Assembly (NCBI GenBank): GCA_003486025.1
Contig: DNHA01000031.1
Location: 2,777 to 9,007, forward strand
Length of the DNA stretch: 6,231 nt
Origin: Micrococcaceae bacterium
GTDB taxonomy: Bacteria > Actinomycetota > Actinomycetes > Actinomycetales > Micrococcaceae
Direction: 5' to 3'
Shown: positions 1 through 5,568 of the stretch, piece by piece
How positions within the stretch are numbered: position 1 is the stretch's first letter
Layout of the letters: the number at the start of each line of letters is the position of its first letter
Notes under the pieces: model-generated
What the model saw: the letters and a program-made list of their open reading frames with translations, nothing else
Databases searched by the model: none
What the model was told of the DNA's origin: nothing
Translations under genes and position numbers: made by a program

Positions 1-525
1 AACCAGCCAGAGGCAGCCGACGCGCAGCCGAACGCTGACGCCCTGGGTCAGGCCGAGGCGATCCTGAACGAGGCTGCTGCTGGTGTCGAAGAGGCACAGG
101 CTGAAGTCACCGAAAAGGAATCCGAGCTTCGCAACGACCTGCTCCGTTTGCAGGCCGAGTACGTCAACTACCGCAAGCGTGTCGAGCGCGACCGGGTAGC
201 GGTCCGTGAAAGTGCCGTGCAATCGGTGCTCGCCACGTTGCTGCCGGTGCTTGATGATATCGATGCGGCCCGTGCCCACGGCGACTTGGCAGATGGCCCG
301 TTCGCGGCTATCGCCAAGAAGCTGGACACGGTCTTGGCGACGCACGGCCTTGAACGAATTGATGAGGCTGGGGTCGAATTTGATCCCAACGTCCACGAGG
401 CGTTGCTGCGCCAGCCGGTCCCAGAGATCCCAGCGGATCATGTGGGACAGGTGCTGCGAGCCGGTTACCGTAAGGGAAACTACACCATGCGTGCCGCGCA
501 GGTGCTGGTAGCCACCGGCGAGTAG
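1..525 (+). CDS. grpE: GrpE nucleotide exchange factor (5' partial)
   Basis: The reading frame is open from the first base and ends at TAG 523-525, giving 174 visible residues. GrpE is the cytosolic nucleotide-exchange factor that releases ADP from DnaK (Hsp70). Visible residues 1-45 are acidic and Ala/Glu-rich, leading into a long helix (about 28-75, containing LRLQAEYVNYRKRVERDR) that matches the GrpE dimerisation coiled coil. A helical bundle segment follows (LPVLDDIDAARAHGD, 81-95). The C-terminal beta domain carries the family signature, FDPNVHEALLRQPV at 128-140 and VGQVLRAGYRKGNYTMRAAQVLV at about 148-170. The usual GrpE length in actinobacteria is about 200 residues or more, so a few tens of N-terminal residues are missing. 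A TTG at 148 lies inside the coiled coil and is not the start. dnaK is expected immediately upstream (inference from operon conservation). dnaJ follows on the same strand after 87 bp that contain a strong hairpin. Confidence 0.96.
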   Translation, partial: NQPEAADAQPNADALGQAEAILNEAAAGVEEAQAEVTEKESELRNDLLRLQAEYVNYRKRVERDRVAVRESAVQSVLATLLPVLDDIDAARAHGDLADGPFAAIAKKLDTVLATHGLERIDEAGVEFDPNVHEALLRQPVPEIPADHVGQVLRAGYRKGNYTMRAAQVLVATGE

Positions 526-542
526 CCACACATCTAGATAAC

Positions 543-582
543 GAAACTGCCCACTGCCGAAACCTCGACAGTGGGCAGTTTC
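543..582 (+). terminator. 14-bp perfect hairpin between grpE and dnaJ (terminator or attenuator)
   Basis: Arms GAAACTGCCCACTG (543-556) and CAGTGGGCAGTTTC (569-582) are exact reverse complements around a 12-nt loop. No U-run follows (the next bases are AAATCGG), so it does not have the form of a classical rho-independent terminator. U-poor hairpin terminators are described in Actinobacteria, and a partial terminator or mRNA-processing element would let dnaK-grpE be expressed above dnaJ-hspR. That role is inference; the inverted repeat itself is plain in the sequence. Confidence 0.55.
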
Positions 583-600
583 AAATCGGTAGTCAAAAGA

Positions 601-607
601 AAGGGGG
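601..607 (+). promoter_or_regulatory. Ribosome binding site of dnaJ
   Basis: AAGGGGG lies 5 nt before ATG 613 and decides the dnaJ start. An in-frame GTG at 571 would begin translation inside the 3' arm of the preceding hairpin and has no Shine-Dalgarno sequence of its own. Confidence 0.75.
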
Positions 608-612
608 CCCTG

Positions 613-1578
613 ATGGCAAGTCAGGACTGGATCGACAAAGACTTCTACGCCATTCTGGGCGTCTCCAAGGACGCCAGTGAAGCGGACATCAAGAAGGCGT
701 ATCGCAAGCTAGCGCGTAAATACCACCCGGATACCAACCAGGGTGATGCGGAAGCCGAACGGAAGTTCAAAGACATCTCAGAGGCTAACTCTGTGCTCTC
801 TGACAAAGAAGAGCGTGAGCAGTATGACGCGATTCGCGCCATGGGCGGCGGAGCGCGCTTCAGCGCCGGTGGCCCCGGCGGCGCACCAGGCGGACAAGCA
901 GGCTTTGACGACATGTTCTCCAACCTCTTCGGTGGGGGAGGGGCGCCACGCGGTCGCGGCGGACAGCCAGATTTCTCGGACCTGTTCGGCGGCGGCGGTT
1001 TCGGCGGCGGCTTTGGACAAAGCGCCCCGCCGCGCAAGGGCGCGGACCGCACCGCAAGCACCACGATTTCCTTCGCCGGATCAATCAAGGGCACTACCAT
1101 CGGTTTGCGTGAGCAAAGCGGTGAAGTCATTGACGTGCGTGTTCCCGCAGGAATCAAGGACGGCCAATCGGTGCGCGTGCGCGGCCGCGGACAGTCAGGC
1201 CAGGCCGGAAACGGCGACCTGCTGGTGAAGGTGAAAGTTACCGAACACCCGTACTTCAAACGCGAAGAGAACAATATTCGTGTGCACGTGCCTGTCACCT
1301 TTGACGAGGCGGCGTTGGGCGCAAAAATCCATGTGCCGACCTTGGACGGCGAAGAAGTTGCCATGAAGGTACCCGCCGGTTCAAACTCGGGGCGGACCTT
1401 GCGCCTGAAAGGCCGTGGGGTGAAGACCTCCAAGGCGACCGGCGACATGCTGATCGTGCTGGATGTGGTCATCCCGCAGAACCTGAACGATAAGGCGAAA
1501 GCTGCCATCGAAGAGTTCGCCGCGGCGACCGAGGGTGAAGATCCTCGACAGGCGCTGGCCGCCAAGGCCAAGCTCTAA
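613..1578 (+). CDS. dnaJ: J-domain co-chaperone, type II DnaJ (no zinc finger)
   Basis: This 321-residue cytosolic co-chaperone stimulates DnaK ATP hydrolysis and delivers unfolded substrates. The J domain spans about residues 9-73 ([13 protein letters not shown]..., HPD at 38-40). A Gly/Phe-rich linker follows at about 77-137 ([25 protein letters not shown]). Two beta-barrel substrate-binding domains follow at about 145-290 ([38 protein letters not shown]), then a short Ala/Lys-rich C-terminus. The protein has no cysteine at all, so the four CXXCXGXG zinc motifs of classical DnaJ are absent. This makes it a type II (CbpA-like) J-protein, although it sits in the operon place of dnaJ. The start at ATG 613 is set by AAGGGGG five bases upstream. 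It follows grpE and precedes hspR, consistent with co-regulation by HspR. The alternative name would be cbpA or dnaJ1. Confidence 0.95.
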   Translation: MASQDWIDKDFYAILGVSKDASEADIKKAYRKLARKYHPDTNQGDAEAERKFKDISEANSVLSDKEEREQYDAIRAMGGGARFSAGGPGGAPGGQAGFDDMFSNLFGGGGAPRGRGGQPDFSDLFGGGGFGGGFGQSAPPRKGADRTASTTISFAGSIKGTTIGLREQSGEVIDVRVPAGIKDGQSVRVRGRGQSGQAGNGDLLVKVKVTEHPYFKREENNIRVHVPVTFDEAALGAKIHVPTLDGEEVAMKVPAGSNSGRTLRLKGRGVKTSKATGDMLIVLDVVIPQNLNDKAKAAIEEFAAATEGEDPRQALAAKAKL

Positions 1579-1590
1579 GCTAGAGCTTAG
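1570..1590. repeat. Small nested palindrome over the dnaJ stop codon
   Basis: AAGCTCT (1570-1576) and AGAGCTT (1582-1588) form 7-bp arms with a 5-nt spacer. An alternative pairing of CTAAGCT (1575-1581) with AGCTTAG (1584-1590) shares most of the same bases. The stop codon TAA 1576-1578 lies inside. It immediately precedes the larger 1596-1631 inverted repeat. The function is unknown; it may be part of a 3'-end structure of the dnaJ message. Confidence 0.4.
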
Positions 1591-1595
1591 CCCGA

Positions 1596-1631
1596 TACGT
1601 GAGTGTGCTTCGCAAGAGGCACACTCACGTA
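1596..1631. repeat. 13-bp perfect inverted repeat between dnaJ and hspR
   Basis: TACGTGAGTGTGC (1596-1608) and GCACACTCACGTA (1619-1631) are exact reverse complements with a 10-nt spacer. The stem can be extended by a G-U and an A-U pair, leaving a 6-nt loop. Two readings are possible. One is an RNA hairpin ending or attenuating the dnaJ message. The other is a DNA operator ahead of hspR, since it contains TGAGT and ACTCA, the cores of the HspR operator HAIR (CTTGAGT-N7-ACTCAAG). The spacing here is 18 bp between matching half-site ends, not 7. A -10-like TAGATT lies at 1637-1642, with no recognisable -35 partner. Confidence 0.6.
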
Positions 1632-1679
1632 GAGAATAGATTTATCCCCTGTGTCGGGGAGAAACGGAGATTGAGATTC

Positions 1680-2108
1680 ATGGCCCACGAGTTCCTCAGA
1701 CCTGTGTTCGTCATCTCAGTCGCCGCACAACTGGCAGATATGCACCCGCAAACCCTGCGCCAGTATGACCGCATCGGACTGGTCTCGCCCAGCCGCCAAT
1801 CGGGTAAGCAACGGCGGTATTCCCAACGCGACGTGTCACTGCTGCGCCAGGTGCAGCAGCTGAGCAAAGAGGGCGTCTCGCTCGAAGGCATTAAACGCAT
1901 TATCGAGCTGCAAAACCAGGTGTCGTATCTGCAAAACCAGGTCAGCGGATTACGCGATGAATTGCGTGCCGCCCAGCAAGGCCAAACCCGGGTGTTCGCC
2001 GCCGGAACCGCCGCCGGAGATGTGGTCTCGATGGCCCGCGGAATGCGTCCGGCCCGCCGCGAACCGGCGGTGACGCTCTTTACAACGCGCCGCGCCATTG
2101 GACGCTAG
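1680..2108 (+). CDS. hspR: Heat-shock repressor HspR (MerR family)
   Basis: This 142-residue DNA-binding protein is a MerR-type repressor that, in Streptomyces and Mycobacterium, represses the dnaK operon (and others such as clpB) at HAIR inverted repeats, with DnaK as co-repressor. The MerR helix-turn-helix and wing cover about residues 9-78: VFVISVAAQLADMHPQTLRQYD, then RIGLVSP, then a basic wing (GKQRRYSQRDV) and the helix LSKEGVSLEGIKRII. A coiled coil follows (about 74-99) with an exact heptad duplication, LQNQVSY-LQNQVSG. The C-terminal tail (100-142) is basic and low in structure. The start is ATG 1680, with GGAGA at 1666-1670 upstream. A longer reading from GTG 1599 would begin inside an inverted repeat and lacks conserved sequence. 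It is the last gene of the heat-shock cluster. No HAIR element with canonical spacing was seen in the window; the one upstream of dnaK would lie outside. Confidence 0.95.
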   Translation: MAHEFLRPVFVISVAAQLADMHPQTLRQYDRIGLVSPSRQSGKQRRYSQRDVSLLRQVQQLSKEGVSLEGIKRIIELQNQVSYLQNQVSGLRDELRAAQQGQTRVFAAGTAAGDVVSMARGMRPARREPAVTLFTTRRAIGR

Positions 2109-2169
2109 TTTTCCTCCGTTGGCCGTATTCGGGTAGCAATCCGCCGCTAAAATCATTAGTCTCAAAACT

Positions 2170-2201
2170 ACGTGATCCACCTCACTTATCGTGGGTCACG
2201 T
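2170..2201 (+). terminator. Hairpin downstream of hspR, possible operon terminator
   Basis: ACGTGATCCAC (2170-2180) pairs with GTGGGTCACGT (2191-2201) over 11 positions, ten Watson-Crick and one U-G, around a 10-nt loop. It is followed by the moderately T-rich TTGTTGCGTCTT. It lies about 60 bp after the hspR stop and is the best candidate terminator of the heat-shock operon. The same bases hold a CRP-like site, so the symmetry may instead belong to an operator. Confidence 0.4.
2171..2186. promoter_or_regulatory. CRP/GlxR-type binding site upstream of the acyl-CoA synthetase
   Basis: The sequence CGTGATCCACCTCACT has GTGA (2172-2175), a 6-bp spacer and TCAC (2182-2185). This matches all eight core bases of the CRP/GlxR consensus TGTGA-N6-TCACA; the two outermost bases do not match. 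It lies about 90 bp before the leader ORF and 167 bp before the synthetase start. CRP/GlxR control of fatty-acid and acetate activation genes is known in Actinobacteria. Control of this gene is inference, and no convincing -35/-10 pair was identified between the site and the gene. Confidence 0.5.
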
Positions 2202-2272
2202 TGTTGCGTCTTGGATAACCGTATCCGGAATACAAGCTGCGCAACCCAACTGTTTAGAGGATGGAGACCTTC

Positions 2273-2356
2273 GTGCGGCTGAACCCCTTAGCCATGACCC
2301 CTGATCACGTTAAATCCGGCAGTTCTGAGTTTCAAGATCTGGGGGTCAACCGATGA
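2273..2356 (+). CDS. Short leader ORF, translationally coupled to the acyl-CoA synthetase
   Basis: A 27-codon frame starts at GTG 2273 with GGAGA (2263-2267) five bases upstream. It reads roughly VRLNPLAMTPDHV...FQDLGVNR and stops at TGA 2354-2356. The stop overlaps the next gene's ATG (2353-2355) as ATGA, the classic arrangement for translational coupling. An in-frame ATG at 2261 would give 31 codons, but its possible SD is too close; the frame is closed by TAG at 2255. The peptide has no recognised domain and no run of a single amino acid typical of attenuation leaders. The frame differs from that of the synthetase (offset of 80 bases), so this is not an N-terminal extension. It could be a chance frame, although the good ribosome binding site plus the ATGA junction argue for translation. 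Confidence 0.45.
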   Translation: MRLNPLAMTPDHVKSGSSEFQDLGVNR

Positions 2357-3966
2357 AATCCTATGCACAGGGCGAGACCACTTCGGAACTTCTCGAGGAC
2401 ACTATCGGCTCCAACCTCGAACGTACCGTCGCGTTGCATGGCGAGCGTGAGGCACTCGTGGAAGCCTTCACCGGCCGTCGCTGGACCTGGAATGAGCTAG
2501 ACCTGGCGGTGAACGATTTAGCGCGGGGACTTCTCTCGGCCGGGCTGGAAGCGGGGGACAGGCTTGGCATTTGGGCGCCGAATTGCGCCGAATGGACCTT
2601 GACGCAGTACGCCACAGCAAAAATCGGTGTCATCTTGGTCAACGTTAACCCCACCTATCGAAGCCACGAGTATTCCTACGCGGTCAATCACAGTGGCCTG
2701 CGGATGCTGATCACCATGACTAGTTTCAAAACGAGCATGTATCGTGAAATGGTTGAACGCTGTGCCGTGGATACTCCGACTTTGGAACGCGTGGTCTATC
2801 TGGACACCGCGGACTGGGCCGAACTCATCGAAGCCGGCCAAGGGGTAGATCCGGCCTTGGTTAGCCAACGTCTGGCGCTGACCGAACCAGATCAGGCCAT
2901 CAATATCCAGTACACCTCTGGTACTACCGGTTATCCCAAGGGCGCGACACTCAGCCACCGAAATATTCTGAACAACGGATTTTTTGTCACTGAAACCATT
3001 CGGCTGGGCCCCGAAGACCGGCTCTGCATCCCGGTGCCGTTTTACCACTGCTTTGGCATGGTGATGGGCAATCTGGGATGTACCAGCCACGGGACCACCA
3101 TGGTGATCCCGGCCCCGAGCTTTGATGCAGAAACTACACTGCGAGTAGTGGCCGAAGAAAAATGCACCGGTGTTTATGGGGTTCCCACCATGTTCATCGC
3201 GATGCAAAATCACCCAAGTTTCGCTACCCATGACCTAAGTACCCTGCGTACCGGAATCATGGCAGGATCGGTCTGCCCGGTCGAGGTAATGCGCGGCTGC
3301 CTGGAAGATATGAACATGTCCGAGGTATCCATCGCCTACGGAATGACCGAAACCAGCCCGGTGTCCTGCCAGACACGGGCTGATGATGACTTAGCAGCGC
3401 GTACCGAAACCATTGGCCGAGTTCACCCGCATCTGGAAGTCAAAATCGTGGATCCAGCAACCGGGGAAACTGTGGAACGCGGAGAACCGGGAGAATATTG
3501 CACTCGCGGGTACTCGGTGATGCTCGGTTATTGGAATGACGCAGCCAAAACCGCGGAAGCAATCGATGCGGAGAACTGGTTGCATACCGGGGACCTCGCG
3601 GTGATGCGCGAAGACGGATATTGCGTCATTGTGGGGCGTATCAAGGATATGGTGATTCGCGGCGGGGAGAATATCTATCCTCGCGAGATTGAAGAGTTCT
3701 TCTTCAAACACCCAGACATTGAAGATGTCTCGGTGGTGGGAATTCCCGATGAAAAATATGGTGAGGAAATCTGTGCCTGTATCAAGATGAAGGCAGGCAA
3801 GGCCCCGCTGAGCGTTGAAGACCTCAGGGCCTTTGCCCAAGGCCAACTGGCACAATACAAAATTCCTGCCTATGCCATGATCCTCGATGAATTTCCGATT
3901 ACCGTCACCGGTAAAATCCGCAAGGTGCAATTACGCGAAGACGCCGCGAAAACTTTGCTCAGCTAA
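2353..3966 (+). CDS. AMP-forming acyl-CoA synthetase / fatty-acid-CoA ligase
   Basis: This 537-residue cytosolic member of the ANL adenylating superfamily activates a carboxylic acid to acyl-AMP and then to acyl-CoA. The large AMP-binding domain is about residues 20-430. It contains the P-loop YTSGTTGYPKG (187-197), PFYH (229-232), the A5 motif YGMTETSP (329-336) and HTGD (411-414, the Asp contacts ribose). The hinge region GRIKDMVIRGGENIYPREIE starts at 428. The small C-terminal domain has TGKIRK (519-524) with the expected catalytic Lys at 521. The length and the N-terminus (SYAQGETTSELLEDTIG) fit the medium-chain FadD35/AcsF-like group. The exact substrate cannot be read from sequence, so no symbol is given. 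The start is ATG 2353 with GGGGG at 2341-2345, overlapping the stop of a short leader ORF. A CRP-like site lies upstream. It converges with the GNAT gene, leaving 11 bp between stops. Confidence 0.92.
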   Translation: MKSYAQGETTSELLEDTIGSNLERTVALHGEREALVEAFTGRRWTWNELDLAVNDLARGLLSAGLEAGDRLGIWAPNCAEWTLTQYATAKIGVILVNVNPTYRSHEYSYAVNHSGLRMLITMTSFKTSMYREMVERCAVDTPTLERVVYLDTADWAELIEAGQGVDPALVSQRLALTEPDQAINIQYTSGTTGYPKGATLSHRNILNNGFFVTETIRLGPEDRLCIPVPFYHCFGMVMGNLGCTSHGTTMVIPAPSFDAETTLRVVAEEKCTGVYGVPTMFIAMQNHPSFATHDLSTLRTGIMAGSVCPVEVMRGCLEDMNMSEVSIAYGMTETSPVSCQTRADDDLAARTETIGRVHPHLEVKIVDPATGETVERGEPGEYCTRGYSVMLGYWNDAAKTAEAIDAENWLHTGDLAVMREDGYCVIVGRIKDMVIRGGENIYPREIEEFFFKHPDIEDVSVVGIPDEKYGEEICACIKMKAGKAPLSVEDLRAFAQGQLAQYKIPAYAMILDEFPITVTGKIRKVQLREDAAKTLLS

Positions 3967-3998
3967 GCGGTGGTGAGTTACAGCCGGCCGTGCTTAGC
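3962..3998. repeat. Inverted repeat across the convergent gene ends
   Basis: GCTAAGC (3962-3968) and GCTTAGC (3992-3998) are exact 7-bp arms separated by 23 bases. They bracket both stop codons (TAA 3964-3966 on + and the complement of 3978-3980 on -). The arms are short, the loop long and there is no T-run on either strand, so a terminator function is doubtful. It is nevertheless the only symmetry in the 11-bp junction. Confidence 0.25.
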
Positions 3999-4580
3999 CA
4001 ACCGTGCCAAGAGCCCTTGCCGCACGGAGGGCCACTCCTGTGGCAGGATCGAGAAAATGACGGTGTCACGCAGAGTCCCGGTGCTCGCGTCGTACATGTC
4101 ATTGCGCAGCACTCCATCTTGTTTCGCGCCCAGGCGGGCGATTGCCGCGCGTGACTGCTGGTTATGCCAATGGGTGCAGAAAGCTACGGACAGGCAGTCG
4201 AGTTCTTCGAAGGCACGTTGCAGCAAAAGATATTTCGCCGCAGCGTTGATGCCGGTTCCTTGGAAATCGGTACCTAGGAAAGTGGAGCCGATTTCTACCC
4301 GTCGGTTCGCTTCGCTGATATTCAAATAGGTTGTTGCGCCCACCGCGTTGCCACGGTGTTCATCGATAATCGCGAACGGTGCCATCTTTCCCTCGGACTG
4401 CAAAGCGAGCCGGCGCGAAATCTCAGCGTCCATGCCTTGTGCCGAAGGGATTTTAGTAAACCACACTTGATCCAGCGCACCGTGGGTCACGATGGCCCCG
4501 AGGTCAGCTGCATGGTTGTGGCTCAATTGTTCCAGCCGGACGCCAGCGAATTCCAGGGTGGGGGTTGCACTAAGGCTCAT
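3978..4580 (-). CDS. GNAT-family N-acetyltransferase (RimJ/RimL-like)
   Basis: This 200-residue cytosolic protein is likely to transfer an acetyl group from acetyl-CoA to an amine; the substrate is unknown. Features of the Acetyltransf_3 (RimJ/RimL) subgroup are visible: the N-terminal strand and helix (VRLEQLSHNHAADL, 14-27), PFAIID (68-73), VGATTYLNI (80-88) and RRVEIGSTFLG (93-103). The acetyl-CoA pyrophosphate loop region QGTGINAAAKYLLL is at 107-120. The N-x2-SRAAIARLGA segment (140-152) and RDTVIFSI (171-178) complete the fold. ATG 4578-4580 is the only usable start, because the frame upstream reaches TAG with no ATG, GTG or TTG. No Shine-Dalgarno precedes it, and the codon lies in a long palindrome with a -10-like TACACT seven bases upstream, so the message may be leaderless. 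It lies 42 bp downstream of trmB on the same strand, possibly also as an operon. Confidence 0.85.
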   Translation of the reverse strand: MSLSATPTLEFAGVRLEQLSHNHAADLGAIVTHGALDQVWFTKIPSAQGMDAEISRRLALQSEGKMAPFAIIDEHRGNAVGATTYLNISEANRRVEIGSTFLGTDFQGTGINAAAKYLLLQRAFEELDCLSVAFCTHWHNQQSRAAIARLGAKQDGVLRNDMYDASTGTLRDTVIFSILPQEWPSVRQGLLARLAKHGRL

Positions 4581-4610
4581 GCCTGCAAGTGTATTGCAGG
4601 CATGAGCCTT
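4572..4610. repeat. 17-bp-arm perfect palindrome over the GNAT start codon
   Basis: AAGGCTCATGCCTGCAA (4572-4588) and TTGCAGGCATGAGCCTT (4594-4610) are exact reverse complements around the 5-base centre GTGTA. It fills most of the 42-bp gap between trmB and the GNAT gene and includes the first three GNAT codons. It may act as a trmB terminator or 3' stabiliser, as a translation-blocking hairpin, or as an operator. No T-run follows on the - strand. Confidence 0.8.
4588..4593 (-). promoter_or_regulatory. Candidate -10 element for a leaderless GNAT transcript
   Basis: On the - strand TACACT matches the TANNNT form of actinobacterial -10 boxes. It is followed by exactly seven bases before the A of the GNAT start codon, the spacing expected if transcription starts at the ATG. 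No -35-like hexamer lies 16-18 bp upstream. The absence of any ribosome binding site supports leaderless expression, but the hexamer alone is weak evidence. Confidence 0.35.
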
Positions 4611-4622
4611 GGATTTCTAAAG

Positions 4623-5483
4623 TTACCTAGCAGCCCGGGTATAGGCCAGATCAAAGATCAAACGCCCGGCCTTCAACGCTTTGCCCTCAAAGCTGGTGAG
4701 GATACGGCGTTCAAAACGTGGAGCCCAGCCGCCGAGCTCATCAACAAAATCGGGTTCTGGCTCAAAGCCTTCCATGCCGTTGGCGCGGACCTTGGTGAGG
4801 TTGCTTTCCGTTCCGCAATGCGCGCCTGGATGCTGATTTTCAAATTGCGGGTGTGCTTCGAGCACCTCACGCATTTGCTCGGCGTAGTTGGACCAGTCGG
4901 TGGCCAGTCGAAGTGTTCCACCTGGCTTCAGCACACGGGCGACCTTGTCCAAGAATGAGGAAGTGATCAGCCGGCGCTTGTGGTGACGAGGCTTGTGCCA
5001 TGGATCTGAGAAGAAGATCCACAGTTCGTCGGCGCTGCCCTCTTCGAGCATCACGTCCAGGACCTCTGGGGCGTTGGCCTGGACCGCACGGACGTTTTCG
5101 AGTTCAAAGGACTCGACCTTGAGCATCAGCTGGGCTAGTCCTGGAAGATAAACCTCCACGGCGAGGTAGTTTCGCTCTGGATCATCCTTGGCAGCGTTGG
5201 CAATGCATTCGCCTAAGCCGGTACCGATCTCTACGATGAGTGGAGCCACGCGGCCAAAAGCCTGTTCCGGGTCCAGACGGAAGTCATCTGCCACGGAGGT
5301 ATCGGCAATCTTGCGCGGTGGCTCAATGACGTAGCTTTCGGCATTGCGCTCCCAGGCGGCTGCGCGGCGTCCTTGGAGCCGATTACCTCGGCGAACAAAG
5401 GAAACCGGGTCGGCACGGAACAGGGAAGGATCTTTGGCCATGTTGTCGGCGTCTTCGGGGTGCGCTTCGCTACGTTCACTCAT
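4623..5483 (-). CDS. trmB: tRNA (guanine-N7-)-methyltransferase
   Basis: TrmB methylates N7 of guanosine 46 in the variable loop of tRNAs using S-adenosylmethionine. The 286-residue product has a hydrophilic N-terminal extension (1-45, with LFRADPVSFVRRGNRLQGRRAAAWERN), common in actinobacterial TrmB. The SAM motif EIGTGLGE is at 85-92, with the acidic VEV at 109-111. The family hallmark FFSDPWHKPRHHKRRL is at about 157-172, TDWSNYAE at 195-202 and the C-terminal TSFEGKALKAG at about 263-273. The start is taken as ATG 5481-5483, because AGGA (complement of 5493-5496) is nine bases upstream. The in-frame ATG at 5487-5489 is too close to it (3 nt), and a GTG at 5541-5543 would add residues without family similarity. 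It is divergent from yccF and upstream of the GNAT gene. Confidence 0.95.
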   Translation of the reverse strand: MSERSEAHPEDADNMAKDPSLFRADPVSFVRRGNRLQGRRAAAWERNAESYVIEPPRKIADTSVADDFRLDPEQAFGRVAPLIVEIGTGLGECIANAAKDDPERNYLAVEVYLPGLAQLMLKVESFELENVRAVQANAPEVLDVMLEEGSADELWIFFSDPWHKPRHHKRRLITSSFLDKVARVLKPGGTLRLATDWSNYAEQMREVLEAHPQFENQHPGAHCGTESNLTKVRANGMEGFEPEPDFVDELGGWAPRFERRILTSFEGKALKAGRLIFDLAYTRAAR

Positions 5484-5568
5484 GATCATTAATCCTAGCC
5501 GAGGAGCGGAGGAGGCCCACCAGAAATTCGTAGGGCGTTGCACACCCGCAATTCATTTTTGTCACAAA

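Noticed and set aside
571..612. GTG 571 as an earlier dnaJ start adding 14 residues
   Set aside because: It lies in the hairpin arm, has no ribosome binding site, and the added residues are not part of the J domain; ATG 613 has a good AAGGGGG.
858..1020. GGC-rich repeated DNA in dnaJ as a repeat array
   Set aside because: It is the coding of the ordinary Gly/Phe-rich linker of J-proteins, without an exact repeating unit.
645..1571. Long - strand open frame opposite dnaJ
   Set aside because: It is an antisense shadow of a clear J-protein, with Pro/Ser-rich low-complexity translation from the Gly-rich region.
1645..1660. TCCCC/GGGGA hairpin before the hspR ribosome binding site as a thermosensor
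   Set aside because: The stem is only 5 bp, does not pair with the GGAGA or the ATG, and gives no real case for an RNA thermometer.
1599..1679. GTG 1599 as an earlier hspR start adding 27 residues
   Set aside because: The extension is translated from the inverted repeat and lacks HspR similarity; ATG 1680 has GGAGA upstream and fits the family N-terminus.
4356..4958. 200-codon + strand open frame opposite trmB and the GNAT gene
   Set aside because: It overlaps two well-supported - strand genes, crosses their junction and the palindrome, and shows no domain pattern; it is an antisense shadow.
5484..5543. Longer trmB N-terminus from GTG 5541-5543
   Set aside because: The extra residues have no family similarity; the AGGA site supports ATG 5481-5483.
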